64,000 nucleotides of DNA from an uncultured Marinobacter sp. (GTDB lineage: Bacteria > Pseudomonadota > Gammaproteobacteria > Pseudomonadales > Oleiphilaceae): assembly GCF_946886895.1 (NCBI RefSeq), contig NZ_CAMPJO010000003.1, forward strand, positions 186,001 through 250,000. Direction: 5' to 3'. Of this stretch, positions 28,962-38,664 are shown in pieces; within the stretch, counting starts at the first letter, position 1; each line of letters starts with the position of its first letter. The notes under the pieces were generated by a model. It was not told where the DNA came from, did no database searches, and worked only from the letters and a program-made list of their open reading frames with translations. Made by a program: the position numbers and the translations under genes.

Positions 28962-30365
28962 TCAGTCGAAAATCTTGCCCGGGTTCATGATGCCCCTGGG
29001 ATCGAAGACCTGCTTGATCCCCCGGAGATAGGCAATTTCGGCCTCACTGCGGGTGTAGTGCAGGTAGGGCTTTTTGGTCATGCCCACGCCATGTTCGGCG
29101 GACACACTGCCCTGATAGCGCTCGACAATCTCGAACACCCACTTGTTGACCTGCTGGCACTTCTCAAAGAAATCCTCTTTTGCCATGTCTTCCGGCTTGA
29201 GGATGTTCAGGTGCAGGTTGCCGTCACCAATATGGCCGAACCAGATGATCTCGAAATCCGGGTAGTGCTCATTCACCACGGCATCGATTTCCTGCAGGAA
29301 GCCCGGGACCTTGGAGACCACCACGGAAATGTCGTTCTTGTAGGGCGTGCGCGGCGCGATGGATTCCGAAATGCGCTCCCGTAACTGCCACAGGTTTTGT
29401 GCCTGGGTTTCGCTCTGACTGATCACACCGTCCAACACCCAGCCGTTCTCCACGCATTGCTCGAACAGGCTCATGGCGTCGTCCATCACCTGGTCAGACA
29501 CCGCTTCAAACTCCAGCAGGGCGTAATACGGCGCCTCGGTCTCGAACGGCGCCTGCACCTGGCCGTGAGCGAGTACATGGCCCATGGCCTGATGCGAGAA
29601 GAACTCATAGGCCGTGAGGTCAATCTGCTTCTGGAAGGTCTGCAGCACGTCCATGGTGTTGGTCAGGTCATTCAGGCCCAGCACCAGCACGGTCAAGTTA
29701 TCCGGCTTACGGGAAAGCTTCATGGTGGCTTCGGTGATGAAACCCAGGGTGCCTTCCGCACCAATAAACAGGTGGCGCAGGTCGTAACCCGTGTTGTTTT
29801 TCTCCAGATCCTTGTTGAGATCCAGTACGTCGCCCTTGCCCGTCACCACCGTCAGGCCGGCGACCCAGTCCCGGCTCATGCCATAGCGAATCACCTTGAT
29901 ACCGCCCGCGTTGGTGGAGAGATTGCCACCCAGCTGGCTGGAGCCGGCGGACGCGAAATCCACCGGATAATACAGGCCATTTTCTTCCGCGAAGGCCTGC
30001 AACTGGCCGGTCACCACACCGGCCTGGCACTTCACCGTTCGGTCACTGGCGCTGAAATCCAGAATCCGGTTCATATTATCGAAGGCCACTACCACCTCAC
30101 CGTTGGCCGCAACGGCACCGGCGCTCAGGCCGGTACGACCACCGGACGGAACAAGGGCAACCTTATTCTCATTGGCAAACCTCACCAGCGCCTGTACCTG
30201 CTTCGTAGTCTTCGGCAGCACAATGGCCAACGGCTTCGGTGGATAGATTCTGGTCCAGTCTTTGCCGTAGTTTTCCAGGTCAGCCGGGTCGGTGAGTACC
30301 TTGCCTGGCCTGTCTCCGGAGCTGACCAGCTCCCGAAGGGAATCGATAATCTGTTCAGAATTCAT
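28962..30365 (-). CDS. FAD-linked D-2-hydroxyglutarate dehydrogenase (GlcD/DLD family)
   Basis: A 467-residue flavoprotein from the ATG at 30363-30365. The FAD-binding-4 domain shows [31 protein letters not shown] and [23 protein letters not shown]. The C-terminal FAD-oxidase domain contains [16 protein letters not shown] (metal-binding His pair) and [11 protein letters not shown]. It is divergent from serA across about 200 bases. In Pseudomonas stutzeri a D2HGDH next to serA oxidises the D-2-hydroxyglutarate that SerA makes while converting 2-oxoglutarate. The same pairing here is strong context. D-lactate or glycolate oxidation is the alternative. Confidence 0.88.
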   Translation of the reverse strand: MNSEQIIDSLRELVSSGDRPGKVLTDPADLENYGKDWTRIYPPKPLAIVLPKTTKQVQALVRFANENKVALVPSGGRTGLSAGAVAANGEVVVAFDNMNRILDFSASDRTVKCQAGVVTGQLQAFAEENGLYYPVDFASAGSSQLGGNLSTNAGGIKVIRYGMSRDWVAGLTVVTGKGDVLDLNKDLEKNNTGYDLRHLFIGAEGTLGFITEATMKLSRKPDNLTVLVLGLNDLTNTMDVLQTFQKQIDLTAYEFFSHQAMGHVLAHGQVQAPFETEAPYYALLEFEAVSDQVMDDAMSLFEQCVENGWVLDGVISQSETQAQNLWQLRERISESIAPRTPYKNDISVVVSKVPGFLQEIDAVVNEHYPDFEIIWFGHIGDGNLHLNILKPEDMAKEDFFEKCQQVNKWVFEIVERYQGSVSAEHGVGMTKKPYLHYTRSEAEIAYLRGIKQVFDPRGIMNPGKIFD

Positions 30366-30567
30366 GGAGTTAAACGTCTCGTAAGGGTTCGGCAACCGGC
30401 CATTACATGCCCGACACCCGGGCAATCGCCAGGCAGTTGATTCAGGCAATCCGATGCGCTGTGAAAGTCTGCGTTTATGGTATCATACCGCCCCTGTTCT
30501 GTGAGCCAGCCCTGACGATCACTGGCCACGGGTCATTTCACGTGACGAAAGGTTCGGAAGCAATCCC

Positions 30568-31797
30568 ATGTCAACGACGTCTCTCGAAAAGAGCAAAATC
30601 CGGATCCTGCTGCTGGAAGGCGTGCATCAATCCTCTATTGATACCCTGAACGCTGCGGGCTATACCAATATCGAGTACCTGACTCACTCGCTGGCCGAGG
30701 ACGAGCTGGTGGAGAAGATCGCCGACGCGCACTTTGTCGGTATCCGCTCGCGCACCCAACTGACCGAGAAAGTATTCGACGCCGCCAAAAAGCTGGTGGC
30801 TGTGGGTTGTTTCTGCATCGGTACCAATCAGGTCGACCTGAAAGCGGCCACCCGCCGTGGCATTGCCGTCTTTAACGCTCCGTTCTCCAATACCCGGAGT
30901 GTCGCGGAACTGGTACTGGCCCAGGCCATCCTGCTGCTGCGCGGCGTGCCGGAAAAGAACGCCAAGGCCCATCGTGGCGAATGGCTGAAGTCCGCCAGCA
31001 ACAGCTATGAAATTCGTGGCAAGAAACTCGGCATCATCGGCTACGGCAACATCGGTACCCAGTTCAGTGTGCTGGCCGAGGGCCTGGGCATGGATGTCTA
31101 CTTCTATGACGTGGTGTCCAAGCTGTCTATCGGCAACGCCACCCAGGTGGGCACACTGCAGGAGCTGTTGAACATTGCCGACGTGGTGAGCCTGCATGTG
31201 CCGGAAACGCCGGCCACCAAGTACATGTTCAAGGCCGAGCAGTTTGCCCAGATGAAGCCGGGCAGCATCCTGATGAATGCCTCCCGTGGCACCGTGGTGG
31301 ATATCGATGCCCTGGCCGGTGCCCTGGCAAGCGGCAAGCTGCTGGGCGCCGCCATTGATGTATTCCCGGTTGAGCCCAAATCCAACAACGAGGAGTTTGT
31401 GTCTCCGTTGCGGGAGTTCGATAATGTGATCCTGACCCCGCATGTGGGCGGTTCCACCATCGAGGCCCAGGAAAATATCGGGCGGGAAGTGGCGGAAAAG
31501 CTGGCCATGTACAGCGACAACGGCACCTCGGTTTCATCCGTCAACTTCCCGGAAGTGGCCCTGCCCTCGCACCCGAACCAGCATCGACTGCTGCATATTC
31601 ACGAGAACGTGCCGGGCGTCATGTCGGAGATCAACCAGGTCTTCTCCGAGAACGGCATCAACGTGTGTGGTCAGTACCTGCAAACCAAGGAAGACATCGG
31701 TTATGTGGTCGTCGACGTCGACAAGGCCTACGGCGAACTGGCTCTTGAGAAGCTGCTGAAGGTCAAGGGCACGATTCGCTGCCGCGTCCTGTTCTGA
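30568..31797 (+). CDS. serA: D-3-phosphoglycerate dehydrogenase
   Basis: A 409-residue first enzyme of serine synthesis, oxidising 3-phosphoglycerate with NAD+. The length matches E. coli SerA (410). Domains in order are the substrate-binding half, a Rossmann domain with LGIIGYGNIGTQFSVLAEGLG, the conserved ASRGTVVDIDAL and PHVGGSTIEAQENIG (catalytic His), and a C-terminal ACT domain (about 340-409, LLHIHENVPGVMSEINQVF). The ACT domain is the serine feedback site in type-II SerA. The gene ends at a strong terminator. Confidence 0.97.
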   Translation: MSTTSLEKSKIRILLLEGVHQSSIDTLNAAGYTNIEYLTHSLAEDELVEKIADAHFVGIRSRTQLTEKVFDAAKKLVAVGCFCIGTNQVDLKAATRRGIAVFNAPFSNTRSVAELVLAQAILLLRGVPEKNAKAHRGEWLKSASNSYEIRGKKLGIIGYGNIGTQFSVLAEGLGMDVYFYDVVSKLSIGNATQVGTLQELLNIADVVSLHVPETPATKYMFKAEQFAQMKPGSILMNASRGTVVDIDALAGALASGKLLGAAIDVFPVEPKSNNEEFVSPLREFDNVILTPHVGGSTIEAQENIGREVAEKLAMYSDNGTSVSSVNFPEVALPSHPNQHRLLHIHENVPGVMSEINQVFSENGINVCGQYLQTKEDIGYVVVDVDKAYGELALEKLLKVKGTIRCRVLF

Positions 31798-31826
31798 CCT
31801 GTCTCCGGGGCTGACAGCCCGGAATG

Positions 31827-31865
31827 AAAAAAGCCCCCCGGGATCGCGGTCCCGGGGGGCTTTTT
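31827..31865. terminator. Strong bidirectional terminator between serA and the OmpA lipoprotein gene
   Basis: An 11-bp stem (GCCCCCCGGGA/TCCCGGGGGGC) with a short loop is flanked by AAAAAA on the left and TTTTT on the right. It can therefore end serA on the plus strand and the convergent lipoprotein gene on the minus strand. Confidence 0.93.
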
Positions 31866-31888
31866 ATCACCTGCATTTTCGATCCTGG

Positions 31889-32545
31889 TTACTGCATGGG
31901 CACCAGAGTCAACTCCACCCGACGATTCTGTTCACGCCCGGCGGCGGTGTCGTTGGAGGCAATGGGGTAACGCTCACCATAGCCCACGGCCCGGGTACGC
32001 TTGGGCTCGATTCCCTGGTTCAGCAGAAAGTCGCGTACTGACGAAGCGCGCTGCTCGCTCAGCAACTGGTTGTAGCTGTCAGAACCGGAGCTGTCGGTAT
32101 GGCCTTCGATCTGGATAATGGTCTTGTCGAACTCCTTCAGAACCAGCGCGACCGACTCCAGGGTATCCACGAAACCAGGCTGAATGGAGGACTGGTTAAG
32201 ATCAAAGGTAATATTACCCGGCATGATCAACTCGATCTGATCACCGTTGCGGACAACCTGCACACCAGAACCCTGAAGTTTCTGCCGCAACTGGGCTTCC
32301 TGGCGATCCATGTAATAGCCGATGCCACCACCAACTGCCGCGCCGCTGGCGGCGCCGATCAGCGCCCCCTTGCCCCGGTCGCTCTTGCTGGACGTCGCCG
32401 CACCTATGGCGGCACCACCAATGGCGCCGATAATGCTGCCCGTGGTGGCCTTGGAGACCTCTTTTTCGCCGGTGTAAGGGTCGTAAGTCATACAGCCACC
32501 CAGTCCGACGGTGGCAACTGCAAACGCAAAAATAGTCTTCTTCAC
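31889..32545 (-). CDS. OmpA-family outer-membrane lipoprotein with glycine zipper (YiaD-like)
   Basis: A 218-residue protein starting at a GTG (32543-32545) preceded by AGGAG. Signal peptide and lipobox GLGGC (Cys18) predict a lipoprotein. Residues 35-80 are a glycine-zipper region (SIIGAIGGAAIGAATSS, GALIGAASGAAVGGGIGYYMD). The C-terminal OmpA domain (about 105-215) has the peptidoglycan-binding stretch IQIEGHTDSSGSDSYNQLLSEQRASSVRDFL and GYGERYPIASNDTAAGREQNRRVEL. It tethers the outer membrane to peptidoglycan. The architecture equals E. coli YiaD. Confidence 0.92.
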   Translation of the reverse strand: MKKTIFAFAVATVGLGGCMTYDPYTGEKEVSKATTGSIIGAIGGAAIGAATSSKSDRGKGALIGAASGAAVGGGIGYYMDRQEAQLRQKLQGSGVQVVRNGDQIELIMPGNITFDLNQSSIQPGFVDTLESVALVLKEFDKTIIQIEGHTDSSGSDSYNQLLSEQRASSVRDFLLNQGIEPKRTRAVGYGERYPIASNDTAAGREQNRRVELTLVPMQ

Positions 32546-32579
32546 AGCAATCTCCTGTGTCCTGTTGTCAATGCTGCCC

Positions 32580-33587
32580 TCAACGGGCTTTTGACGTTTC
32601 ACTCGTGAATGAATCAATAATGGTGTTGAATACCGTTGCCTGCAAATCCTGAGCTTCGTTCACCAGATGATGACGACCATCCGGGATCCTGAGTTCCTCC
32701 ACCGAGGAAAATTTATTGCGAATAATGCGTAAATTGTGCTGCCAGTCTACCGTCTGGTCCTTCTCACCCTGCACCACCGTCACCGGAAAATCCACAGGCC
32801 TCGCGGACTCGATGTGCGGTACCCATTGCCGCAGGGCCGAGACCCAGTCTACGTGCACTGCCCGGGCCTGCAGAGGATCATGCTCACGCAGGAACCGGAG
32901 GAATCGGGTGTCGCCACTGTTCTCCGCAAACGCCCGACGCCATCGGGTGATAAACGGTCTTGCCAGGCTATGCAGCACCTTGGCTCCCAGCCAGCCAGCC
33001 GGGCGAACCAGCGGCGCCAGCAGAACCACTTTCCGGAAACGGGATGTCGACTGCGAATGCTGATTGGAGAGCAGATAATCGATGAGTATCGCCCCCCCTG
33101 TGCTTTGCCCAACGGCAAACCAGGGCTCGCGAACTTTGCCGATAACCTGCGCCATGACCTCAGCCAATACGCCCTGGTATTCCACGAAACTGCCAATGGA
33201 GGCCGGAGTGCCACTGGACAGCCCATGGCCCGGTTGGTCGTAAGCCAACACATCAAAGCCGGCACCCAGGCATCGGTCGATTAGCTGGCTGTAGAGCCCG
33301 ACGTGGTCAAAGTAGCCATGCAGGACAAAGACCGTTCCGCGGGCCGGCAGGGCCTCGGGCAACCGGAAGTAGTGCACCATGACGTCGTGCCGTCCGGCGG
33401 TCACATAGCCCTGGTGATACGTCACTTCGGGGTGCTCCACCCAGAGATCGAGGCCGTAAAACCGGCAGTAGGCCACCATTTCATCACTCAGTTGGCGGTC
33501 CGCGCCCGGATTGAAGGGTTCAAGCCGCTCCAACAGGGAGCGCCGATCCCAGTCCGGAATTTCTATGGTATCTGTTTTCCAGTACAC
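32580..33587 (-). CDS. Alpha/beta hydrolase, lysophospholipase-like
   Basis: A 335-residue alpha/beta-hydrolase. The oxyanion region is FVLHGYFDHVGLY (about 95-107), the nucleophile elbow is FAVGQSTGGAILIDY (Ser in GQSTGG), and the acid and His are probably in VVQGEKDQTVDW and DGRHHLVNEA. The pattern fits the Hydrolase_4/lysophospholipase group that cleaves monoacyl lipids. There is no signal peptide. It is upstream of the OmpA lipoprotein gene on the same strand with only about 34 bases between, so co-transcription is possible. Confidence 0.85.
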   Translation of the reverse strand: MYWKTDTIEIPDWDRRSLLERLEPFNPGADRQLSDEMVAYCRFYGLDLWVEHPEVTYHQGYVTAGRHDVMVHYFRLPEALPARGTVFVLHGYFDHVGLYSQLIDRCLGAGFDVLAYDQPGHGLSSGTPASIGSFVEYQGVLAEVMAQVIGKVREPWFAVGQSTGGAILIDYLLSNQHSQSTSRFRKVVLLAPLVRPAGWLGAKVLHSLARPFITRWRRAFAENSGDTRFLRFLREHDPLQARAVHVDWVSALRQWVPHIESARPVDFPVTVVQGEKDQTVDWQHNLRIIRNKFSSVEELRIPDGRHHLVNEAQDLQATVFNTIIDSFTSETSKAR

Positions 33588-33657
33588 GTAGAGTTAAACG
33601 CCTGTCATGAATGAGTATTAGCTGGTCATCCTAACCCATAGCGGGGGCATAACACAG

Positions 33658-34551
33658 ATGCTGCAACACGTTCTTGAAACCGGCCTGCGCCAGACCATGA
33701 ATCGGCTGGTCAGGCCCCTGCTCCATCCCGCCGTTCCGATTACCCTGCAGCGGTCATTGATCCGCCAGGCCTACCGCAGTTCTGTTCCGCCCCGGGGTTG
33801 CCGGTTCCGGAAGGACGTACTGGCCGGCATCCCGGTAACCCGAACCCGCTACGGCACACATGCCAGGGGAGTCGTCCTGTACCTTCACGGCGGCGGCTAC
33901 ATCATCGGCTCTTCCACGACACACCGGGGGCTCACCGGCCACCTGGCCAGAACCAGTGGTTGCGAAATCGTGACACCGGATTACCGCCTGGCTCCGGAAC
34001 ACCCGTTCCCGGCGGCACTGGATGACGCCGAAGCGACCTACCTGGCGCTGCTTGATGCCGGTACCGCTCCGGAACACATCGCGGTGGCCGGCGATTCCGC
34101 CGGCGGGGGACTCAGTATTGCCCTGGCCATGCGACTGCGGGACCGAAACCAGCCGCTGCCCTCCTCCCTGACGGTGTTCTCTCCGTGGACCGACCTGACC
34201 CAACAGGCGCTTTACGCCCCGGTTTGCGAGCCGGTTCTGCAGGCCCAATGGACCGCAAAGGCGGCGGCCCTGTATGCCGGCCCGGAACCCCTGAGCAACC
34301 CGCTCATCTCCCCCGTGTTCGGCGACCTGAGCGGGCTGCCACCGCTGCTGATCCAGGTTGGCAGCCAGGAAATCCTGCTCAACGACGCCGAACGGCTGGC
34401 ACGGGCGGCCTCCCGCGACAATGTCCAGGCCCGGCTGGAGGTTTTCAATAACCTCTGGCACGTGTTTCAGGTCCACAGTGGTCAACTGGAACGCGCCACC
34501 GCCGCCCTGACCACGGCGGGAAATCACATCAGCTCGCATCTGGCAGCCTGA
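33658..34551 (+). CDS. HSL-family esterase (alpha/beta hydrolase)
   Basis: A 297-residue hydrolase of the hormone-sensitive-lipase (bacterial type IV) group. The oxyanion motif HGGG is at 77-80 ([14 protein letters not shown]), Ser147 is the nucleophile in GDSAGGGL, and [14 protein letters not shown] is the conserved helix. [18 protein letters not shown] carries the acid, and the His is in LWHVFQVH. Such enzymes hydrolyse short- to medium-chain esters in the cytoplasm. It is divergent from the other hydrolase gene. Its last 23 bases overlap the convergent GIY-YIG gene. Confidence 0.9.
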   Translation: MLQHVLETGLRQTMNRLVRPLLHPAVPITLQRSLIRQAYRSSVPPRGCRFRKDVLAGIPVTRTRYGTHARGVVLYLHGGGYIIGSSTTHRGLTGHLARTSGCEIVTPDYRLAPEHPFPAALDDAEATYLALLDAGTAPEHIAVAGDSAGGGLSIALAMRLRDRNQPLPSSLTVFSPWTDLTQQALYAPVCEPVLQAQWTAKAAALYAGPEPLSNPLISPVFGDLSGLPPLLIQVGSQEILLNDAERLARAASRDNVQARLEVFNNLWHVFQVHSGQLERATAALTTAGNHISSHLAA

Positions 34552-34807
34552 GCTCTCCCCGGACCAGTGCCTCCTTTTGCGCCCGGGGCCACTGCTTGAT
34601 CTGCCACTCCAGCTGTGATGCCCGGCTGCGATCCCCTGCCGGCGCACTGAATACCAGGGCCAGCGGCCCCTTGCCACGCAGGCTGCGGGCGCCCTTCGCA
34701 CCCCCCGCCCGGTGTTCGTCGAAGCGGCGGGCGACGTCTGTGGTGATGCCCGTGTAAAGAGCGCCCCGGGCGGTTCGCACAATGTAGACAAACCAGTCAC
34801 CGGCCAT
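34529..34807 (-). CDS. GIY-YIG nuclease-domain protein (UPF0213/YhbQ-like)
   Basis: A 92-residue single-domain GIY-YIG protein. The variant signature reads [17 protein letters not shown] (YIV and YTG), followed by the conserved Arg in [12 protein letters not shown] and the Glu in [20 protein letters not shown]. coli YhbQ is the same size and cleaves DNA in vitro. It overlaps the esterase 3' end (23 bases, opposite strand) and the EamA gene 3' end (11 bases, same strand), so it is probably co-transcribed with EamA. Confidence 0.88.
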   Translation of the reverse strand: MAGDWFVYIVRTARGALYTGITTDVARRFDEHRAGGAKGARSLRGKGPLALVFSAPAGDRSRASQLEWQIKQWPRAQKEALVRGELRLPDAS

Positions 34808-35705
34808 GACCCAGGGCCTCTTCGCGACGCTTGACCTTTTCCTGCTGCAACCAGAGCCCGGCCACGATCAGTACCAGCCCAACGTAGGTTGAAGGCAGGA
34901 TCTGTTCGCCCAGAATGAAATGGATAAAAATCAGCGAGAGGAACGGAGAAATGAAGATCAGATTGCTGACTTTTGAGGTGTTTTCGGCCTTCTTCATGGC
35001 GTAGGACCAGAACACGAAGGCGATGCCCATCTCGAACACCCCCACATACACCGCCGCCGCCAGGCCACCGGACAGCGCTACCGGGAGCCCCGTTGTGAAC
35101 CAGCAGATCACCGCAATCACCGGCAGGCCAAAAAGAAAGTTCAGGAACAGCCCCACCACCGGATCACGCTCATCCCGGGTTGCGAGAATCCAGTAAGAGG
35201 CCCAGATCAAGGTACTGCCGATGGCCAGCGACACCCCCAGCGGGTCGGAAAACTCCAGCGACATGACCGCGCCCCGGGTGGCAATAACCACCACACCGGC
35301 ATAGCACACCAACCCGGCGATCACGTCGAGCCGGCGCAGTCGCTGGCCCAGAAAAGGAACCGACAGGTACGCCAGAACCAGCGCCCAGGTGTAGTTCAGG
35401 GGCTGTGCCTCCTGGGCCGGCAAGCGGTCAAAGGCGCCAAACAGCACAAAATAGTACAGGCAGGGGTTGATCAGCCCCATGCCAAACGATTGGACGTACT
35501 GCTTCCGGGTCAGGGAAAACACCAATGACCACCGCCGCTGCAACAGCAGGATCACCATCATCACCACCACCGATGAGGCACAGGCAACCAGCAGCATCTG
35601 CACCGGCGCCAGCTCCCTCAGTGACAGTTTGAACGCCGTGGCAACGGTCGACCAAAGCAACACGGTTGCCAGCCCGTACAGCATCGCCTGCTTCTGGTTC
35701 GTCAT
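34797..35705 (-). CDS. EamA-family (DMT superfamily) transporter
   Basis: A 302-residue protein with ten predicted membrane spans in two EamA repeats of five. The first starts at [21 protein letters not shown], the second at [18 protein letters not shown] and following spans. A basic C-terminal tail ([13 protein letters not shown]) is cytoplasmic. Members export amino acids, nucleosides or other small metabolites; the substrate cannot be read from the sequence. It overlaps the downstream GIY-YIG gene by 11 bases. Confidence 0.87.
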   Translation of the reverse strand: MTNQKQAMLYGLATVLLWSTVATAFKLSLRELAPVQMLLVACASSVVVMMVILLLQRRWSLVFSLTRKQYVQSFGMGLINPCLYYFVLFGAFDRLPAQEAQPLNYTWALVLAYLSVPFLGQRLRRLDVIAGLVCYAGVVVIATRGAVMSLEFSDPLGVSLAIGSTLIWASYWILATRDERDPVVGLFLNFLFGLPVIAVICWFTTGLPVALSGGLAAAVYVGVFEMGIAFVFWSYAMKKAENTSKVSNLIFISPFLSLIFIHFILGEQILPSTYVGLVLIVAGLWLQQEKVKRREEALGHGR

Positions 35706-35816
35706 GCTATAAACTTCCTCATGTGGAGGCAGGAATCTACCCGCCGAAATGTGTTACGTTCGCCACAGCGGGCAGGATTCGGTCGGCTGAACTCCGTTGC
35801 CGGCCCGAGTCCGGCC

Positions 35817-36653
35817 TCACGCTTCCGGAACCAGCCAGCGTACCGTGTGATCTGTTCCGAGGGGCTCCGCCGCCGCCTCCATCATCGTGGCAAGCCGCTC
35901 ACCAAACCCCCAGGGCGGGTTCACCACCAGCACGCCGGAGCCGGCCATGCCCCGTTCCGGTGGCTGCCTGAGGCGAACCTCACTGCACAACACCTTGGCA
36001 ACAGGGCCCGCCTCAACCGCGTCCTTGAGTGCCTCCTGAAGGCCACCCGGCAGTATCGGATACCACACCAGGAACACTCCGTGCCGGCACTTCTGCCAGG
36101 CCTTTTCCAGGGTGGCGGCGACGTCGGAGTACTCCGACTTGATCTCATAGGAAGGATCGATCAACACCAGCAATCTCGGCTGCCGGGGCGGCAACTGTTT
36201 CAGCAGGCCCGCCAGCCCATCCTGGCGCAGCACCCGGACACGCTGGTCAGCCGCCCACCCGGAGAGCTGATCATGCTCCGCCGGGTGCAATTCAAACGCC
36301 GTCAGGGTATCCGCGGGCCTGAGAACCTGGCGAAACCAGACCGGCGACCCCGGATACCGTTCAAGCCTGCCTTCACCGGAGTTCAGTCCGGCAAGCACAT
36401 CCAGCAAGCGGGCCCAGTCGGGCGATGCCAGCCGCCCGCGACTTCGCCACAACGCCTGCACCCCGGCATCCGCCTCGCCGGTCTTCCTGGCCCTCTCGCC
36501 AGACAGATCATAGACCGCACTGCCGGCATGGGTGTCGAAACAGGCAATACCGGAGGGCTTCACCTGCATCATGGACAGCGCCAGCGTCAGCGACGCGTGC
36601 TTCTGGACATCGGCGAAATTGCCGGCATGAAAGGCGTGCAGATAGCTCAGCAT
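35817..36653 (-). CDS. rlmJ: 23S rRNA (adenine2030-N6)-methyltransferase
   Basis: A 278-residue SAM-dependent methyltransferase from the ATG at 36651-36653. The N-terminal MLSYLHAFHAGNFADVQKHASL is the RlmJ signature. The catalytic motif IV is DPSYE (IDPSYEIKSEYSD), in place of the usual DPPY/NPPY. CFDTHAGSAVYDL marks the SAM region. The enzyme modifies A2030 of 23S rRNA. The length matches E. coli RlmJ (280). The gene stands alone. Confidence 0.95.
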   Translation of the reverse strand: MLSYLHAFHAGNFADVQKHASLTLALSMMQVKPSGIACFDTHAGSAVYDLSGERARKTGEADAGVQALWRSRGRLASPDWARLLDVLAGLNSGEGRLERYPGSPVWFRQVLRPADTLTAFELHPAEHDQLSGWAADQRVRVLRQDGLAGLLKQLPPRQPRLLVLIDPSYEIKSEYSDVAATLEKAWQKCRHGVFLVWYPILPGGLQEALKDAVEAGPVAKVLCSEVRLRQPPERGMAGSGVLVVNPPWGFGERLATMMEAAAEPLGTDHTVRWLVPEA

Positions 36654-36900
36654 AATGAGTCGGCCTGGTTCGGTAGGATCAGTGTGGTGCCGCCATTTAG
36701 CCTTATCCGGCCCGGAACAGGCAAGTCCCGCGGACCACCAACGCCGCAACATCGCCAATCTCCCGCTGTTCTGGGACCACCGCCTGGTCTGATCCCCGGC
36801 GCTCCATCATCCAGCCCGCCCTATTCCCCGTATTCGATGGTGATGGGCTGCCGATGTTGCTGGTATCCTTTCGTGCACATTTGCCCCCGAGGACACCGGT

Positions 36901-38214
36901 TTGCCCGACCAGAAAAAAGACACCCTGGATCAGCTCTACAGCCTGATTGCCAACGAGGAAGACGCCCGGGTCTGCAAGGATATCCCCGACGAGGCCTGCC
37001 GGGAGGTCCCCCGTAATTTTTTCCTGATTCTGGCCGCCAACGTGCTCACCAAGCTCGGCGACCTGCTGATCAGCCCGAAAACCGTGCTGGCATGGCTAAT
37101 GAGCGCCGTGGGCGCGCCGGCACTGGTGGCCTGGCTGGTCCCCATCCGGGAATCCGGAGCGTTGATCCCGCAGATGGTGATTGGCGCCTGGGTCCGGCGC
37201 AAGGCGGTGCGCAAATGGTTCTGGACCCTGGGCAGTGTTGGCCAGTCAGTCAGTGTCCTGGCCATGGCCGGCAGCGTCTGGTTTCTTGAAGGATACCGGG
37301 CGGGCGGCGGCCTGCTGGTTGCCCTGATCGCCTTTTCCCTGTCGCGGGGGTTCTGCTCCGTGGCCATGAAGGATGTCCAGGGCAAGTGCATCCCCAAGAC
37401 CCGCCGGGGTCGCCTGTCCGGGCTCGCCACCACCCTTGGCGGAACGGCCACCGTTGTCCTGACCGGACTCCTGTTCTGGGACCGGGGGGATCCGACACTG
37501 GCCTTTTATACCGTTCTGCTGCTGCTTGCCGCCACGCTCTGGCTGATCGCTGGCGCTCTTTTCGCGGGTGTCGATGAGTACCGGGGAGAAACCGGCGGCG
37601 GTGGCAATGCCTTGCGGCAGGCCATCCACAGTCTGTCGCTGTTGCGGGACGACAGGCCCTTCCGGCATTTTGTGATCACCCGCGCCCTGCTGCTGTGCTC
37701 TGCCCTTGCCGCCCCCTATTTCGTGGTGCTGGCGCAAACGCAGTCGGAGCCCGGCTGGATGCTGGGCATCTTCCTGCTCGCCAACAGTCTGGCCAGTTCG
37801 GTAAGTGCCAGTGTCTGGGGCTGGATGGCCGACAGTTCCAGCCGGCAGGTCATGATCCGCGGCGCGGCCATTGCCAGTGGCACCTGCCTGGCCGTTGGCA
37901 CCACCGGGCTGATCGCGGGCACTGCCATTGGCAGCGTCTGGTTATATCCGGTGGCGTTCTTTGTGCTCAGTATCGCCCACGCCGGTGTCCGGCTTGGCCG
38001 GAAAACCTACCTGGTGGACATGGCCGGAGGCAACAAGCGAACCGACTATACCGCTGTGAGCAACACCGTGATCGGCGTGATATTGCTGATCACCGGTGGG
38101 CTGACCGCCCTGGTATCGCTGATTTCGGAGGTGGCGGTGATACTCACGCTGGGCCTGATGGGGCTGGCGGGAACCCTGAGCGCCCTGCGCCTACGGGAAG
38201 TGACCGGGGACTGA
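36901..38214 (+). CDS. Major facilitator superfamily transporter
   Basis: A 437-residue polytopic protein starting at TTG 36901, preceded by GAGGA. Residues 1-40 are a hydrophilic acidic N-terminus, unusual in length, ahead of about 12 membrane spans. DVQGKCIPKTRRGRLSGLA between spans 4 and 5 and WGWMADSSSRQVMIRGA between spans 8 and 9 sit where MFS proteins keep their loop motifs. No motif identifies the substrate. The gene is divergent from rlmJ. Confidence 0.8.
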   Translation: MPDQKKDTLDQLYSLIANEEDARVCKDIPDEACREVPRNFFLILAANVLTKLGDLLISPKTVLAWLMSAVGAPALVAWLVPIRESGALIPQMVIGAWVRRKAVRKWFWTLGSVGQSVSVLAMAGSVWFLEGYRAGGGLLVALIAFSLSRGFCSVAMKDVQGKCIPKTRRGRLSGLATTLGGTATVVLTGLLFWDRGDPTLAFYTVLLLLAATLWLIAGALFAGVDEYRGETGGGGNALRQAIHSLSLLRDDRPFRHFVITRALLLCSALAAPYFVVLAQTQSEPGWMLGIFLLANSLASSVSASVWGWMADSSSRQVMIRGAAIASGTCLAVGTTGLIAGTAIGSVWLYPVAFFVLSIAHAGVRLGRKTYLVDMAGGNKRTDYTAVSNTVIGVILLITGGLTALVSLISEVAVILTLGLMGLAGTLSALRLREVTGD

Positions 38215-38231
38215 AACACACCAGGCAGTCC

Positions 38232-38594
38232 TCAGATGGCCTTGCCGTCATTCAGGGCCAGTGCCCCTTTCACGATGCGATAGATAACCCAGATCGAAAT
38301 GCCCAGCAGGACAAACCAGCCAATGATCAGGGGTGTGGTCACAATACCGATAACGGTCCAGAGCAGGCCGATCCAGAAGGTACGGATCTGCCATTGAAAA
38401 TGGCGTTCCACCCAGGTGTTGCGGACGTCCTCCATCTTCACGTAATTAATGATCACGCCCACCAGGCCGGTAATGCCGCCCAGGAAAAATGACAGCGCCT
38501 GCAGGATGTAGACGACTACGGCAAGATTGCGGGCAGAGTCCGGGCCCCGGGGTGCCGGGCCCGGCTCTTGAGGAAAGGTCTGAGGATCAGCCAC
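38232..38594 (-). CDS. Small DUF4870-like membrane protein
   Basis: A 120-residue protein from a GTG at 38592-38594 with AGGAG upstream. A proline-rich hydrophilic N-terminus (25 residues) precedes three hydrophobic segments at about 24-48, 72-90 and 91-110. INYVKMEDVRNTWVERHFQWQIRTFW between spans 1 and 2 is the characteristic loop of a DUF4870-type family found beside many gammaproteobacterial genes. Function is unknown. It is convergent with the MFS gene and lies downstream of the chemoreceptor gene. Confidence 0.75.
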   Translation of the reverse strand: MADPQTFPQEPGPAPRGPDSARNLAVVVYILQALSFFLGGITGLVGVIINYVKMEDVRNTWVERHFQWQIRTFWIGLLWTVIGIVTTPLIIGWFVLLGISIWVIYRIVKGALALNDGKAI

Positions 38595-38664
38595 GTTGAA
38601 TCTCCTGTTCAGGCTATGCCGGGAGTTTACCACAGCCCCCCCAGCGTGCACCTGGCTGCGGCGA

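Noticed and set aside
29397..30440. 347-residue plus-strand reading frame
   Set aside because: Opposite the D-2-hydroxyglutarate dehydrogenase gene, which shows all its motifs.
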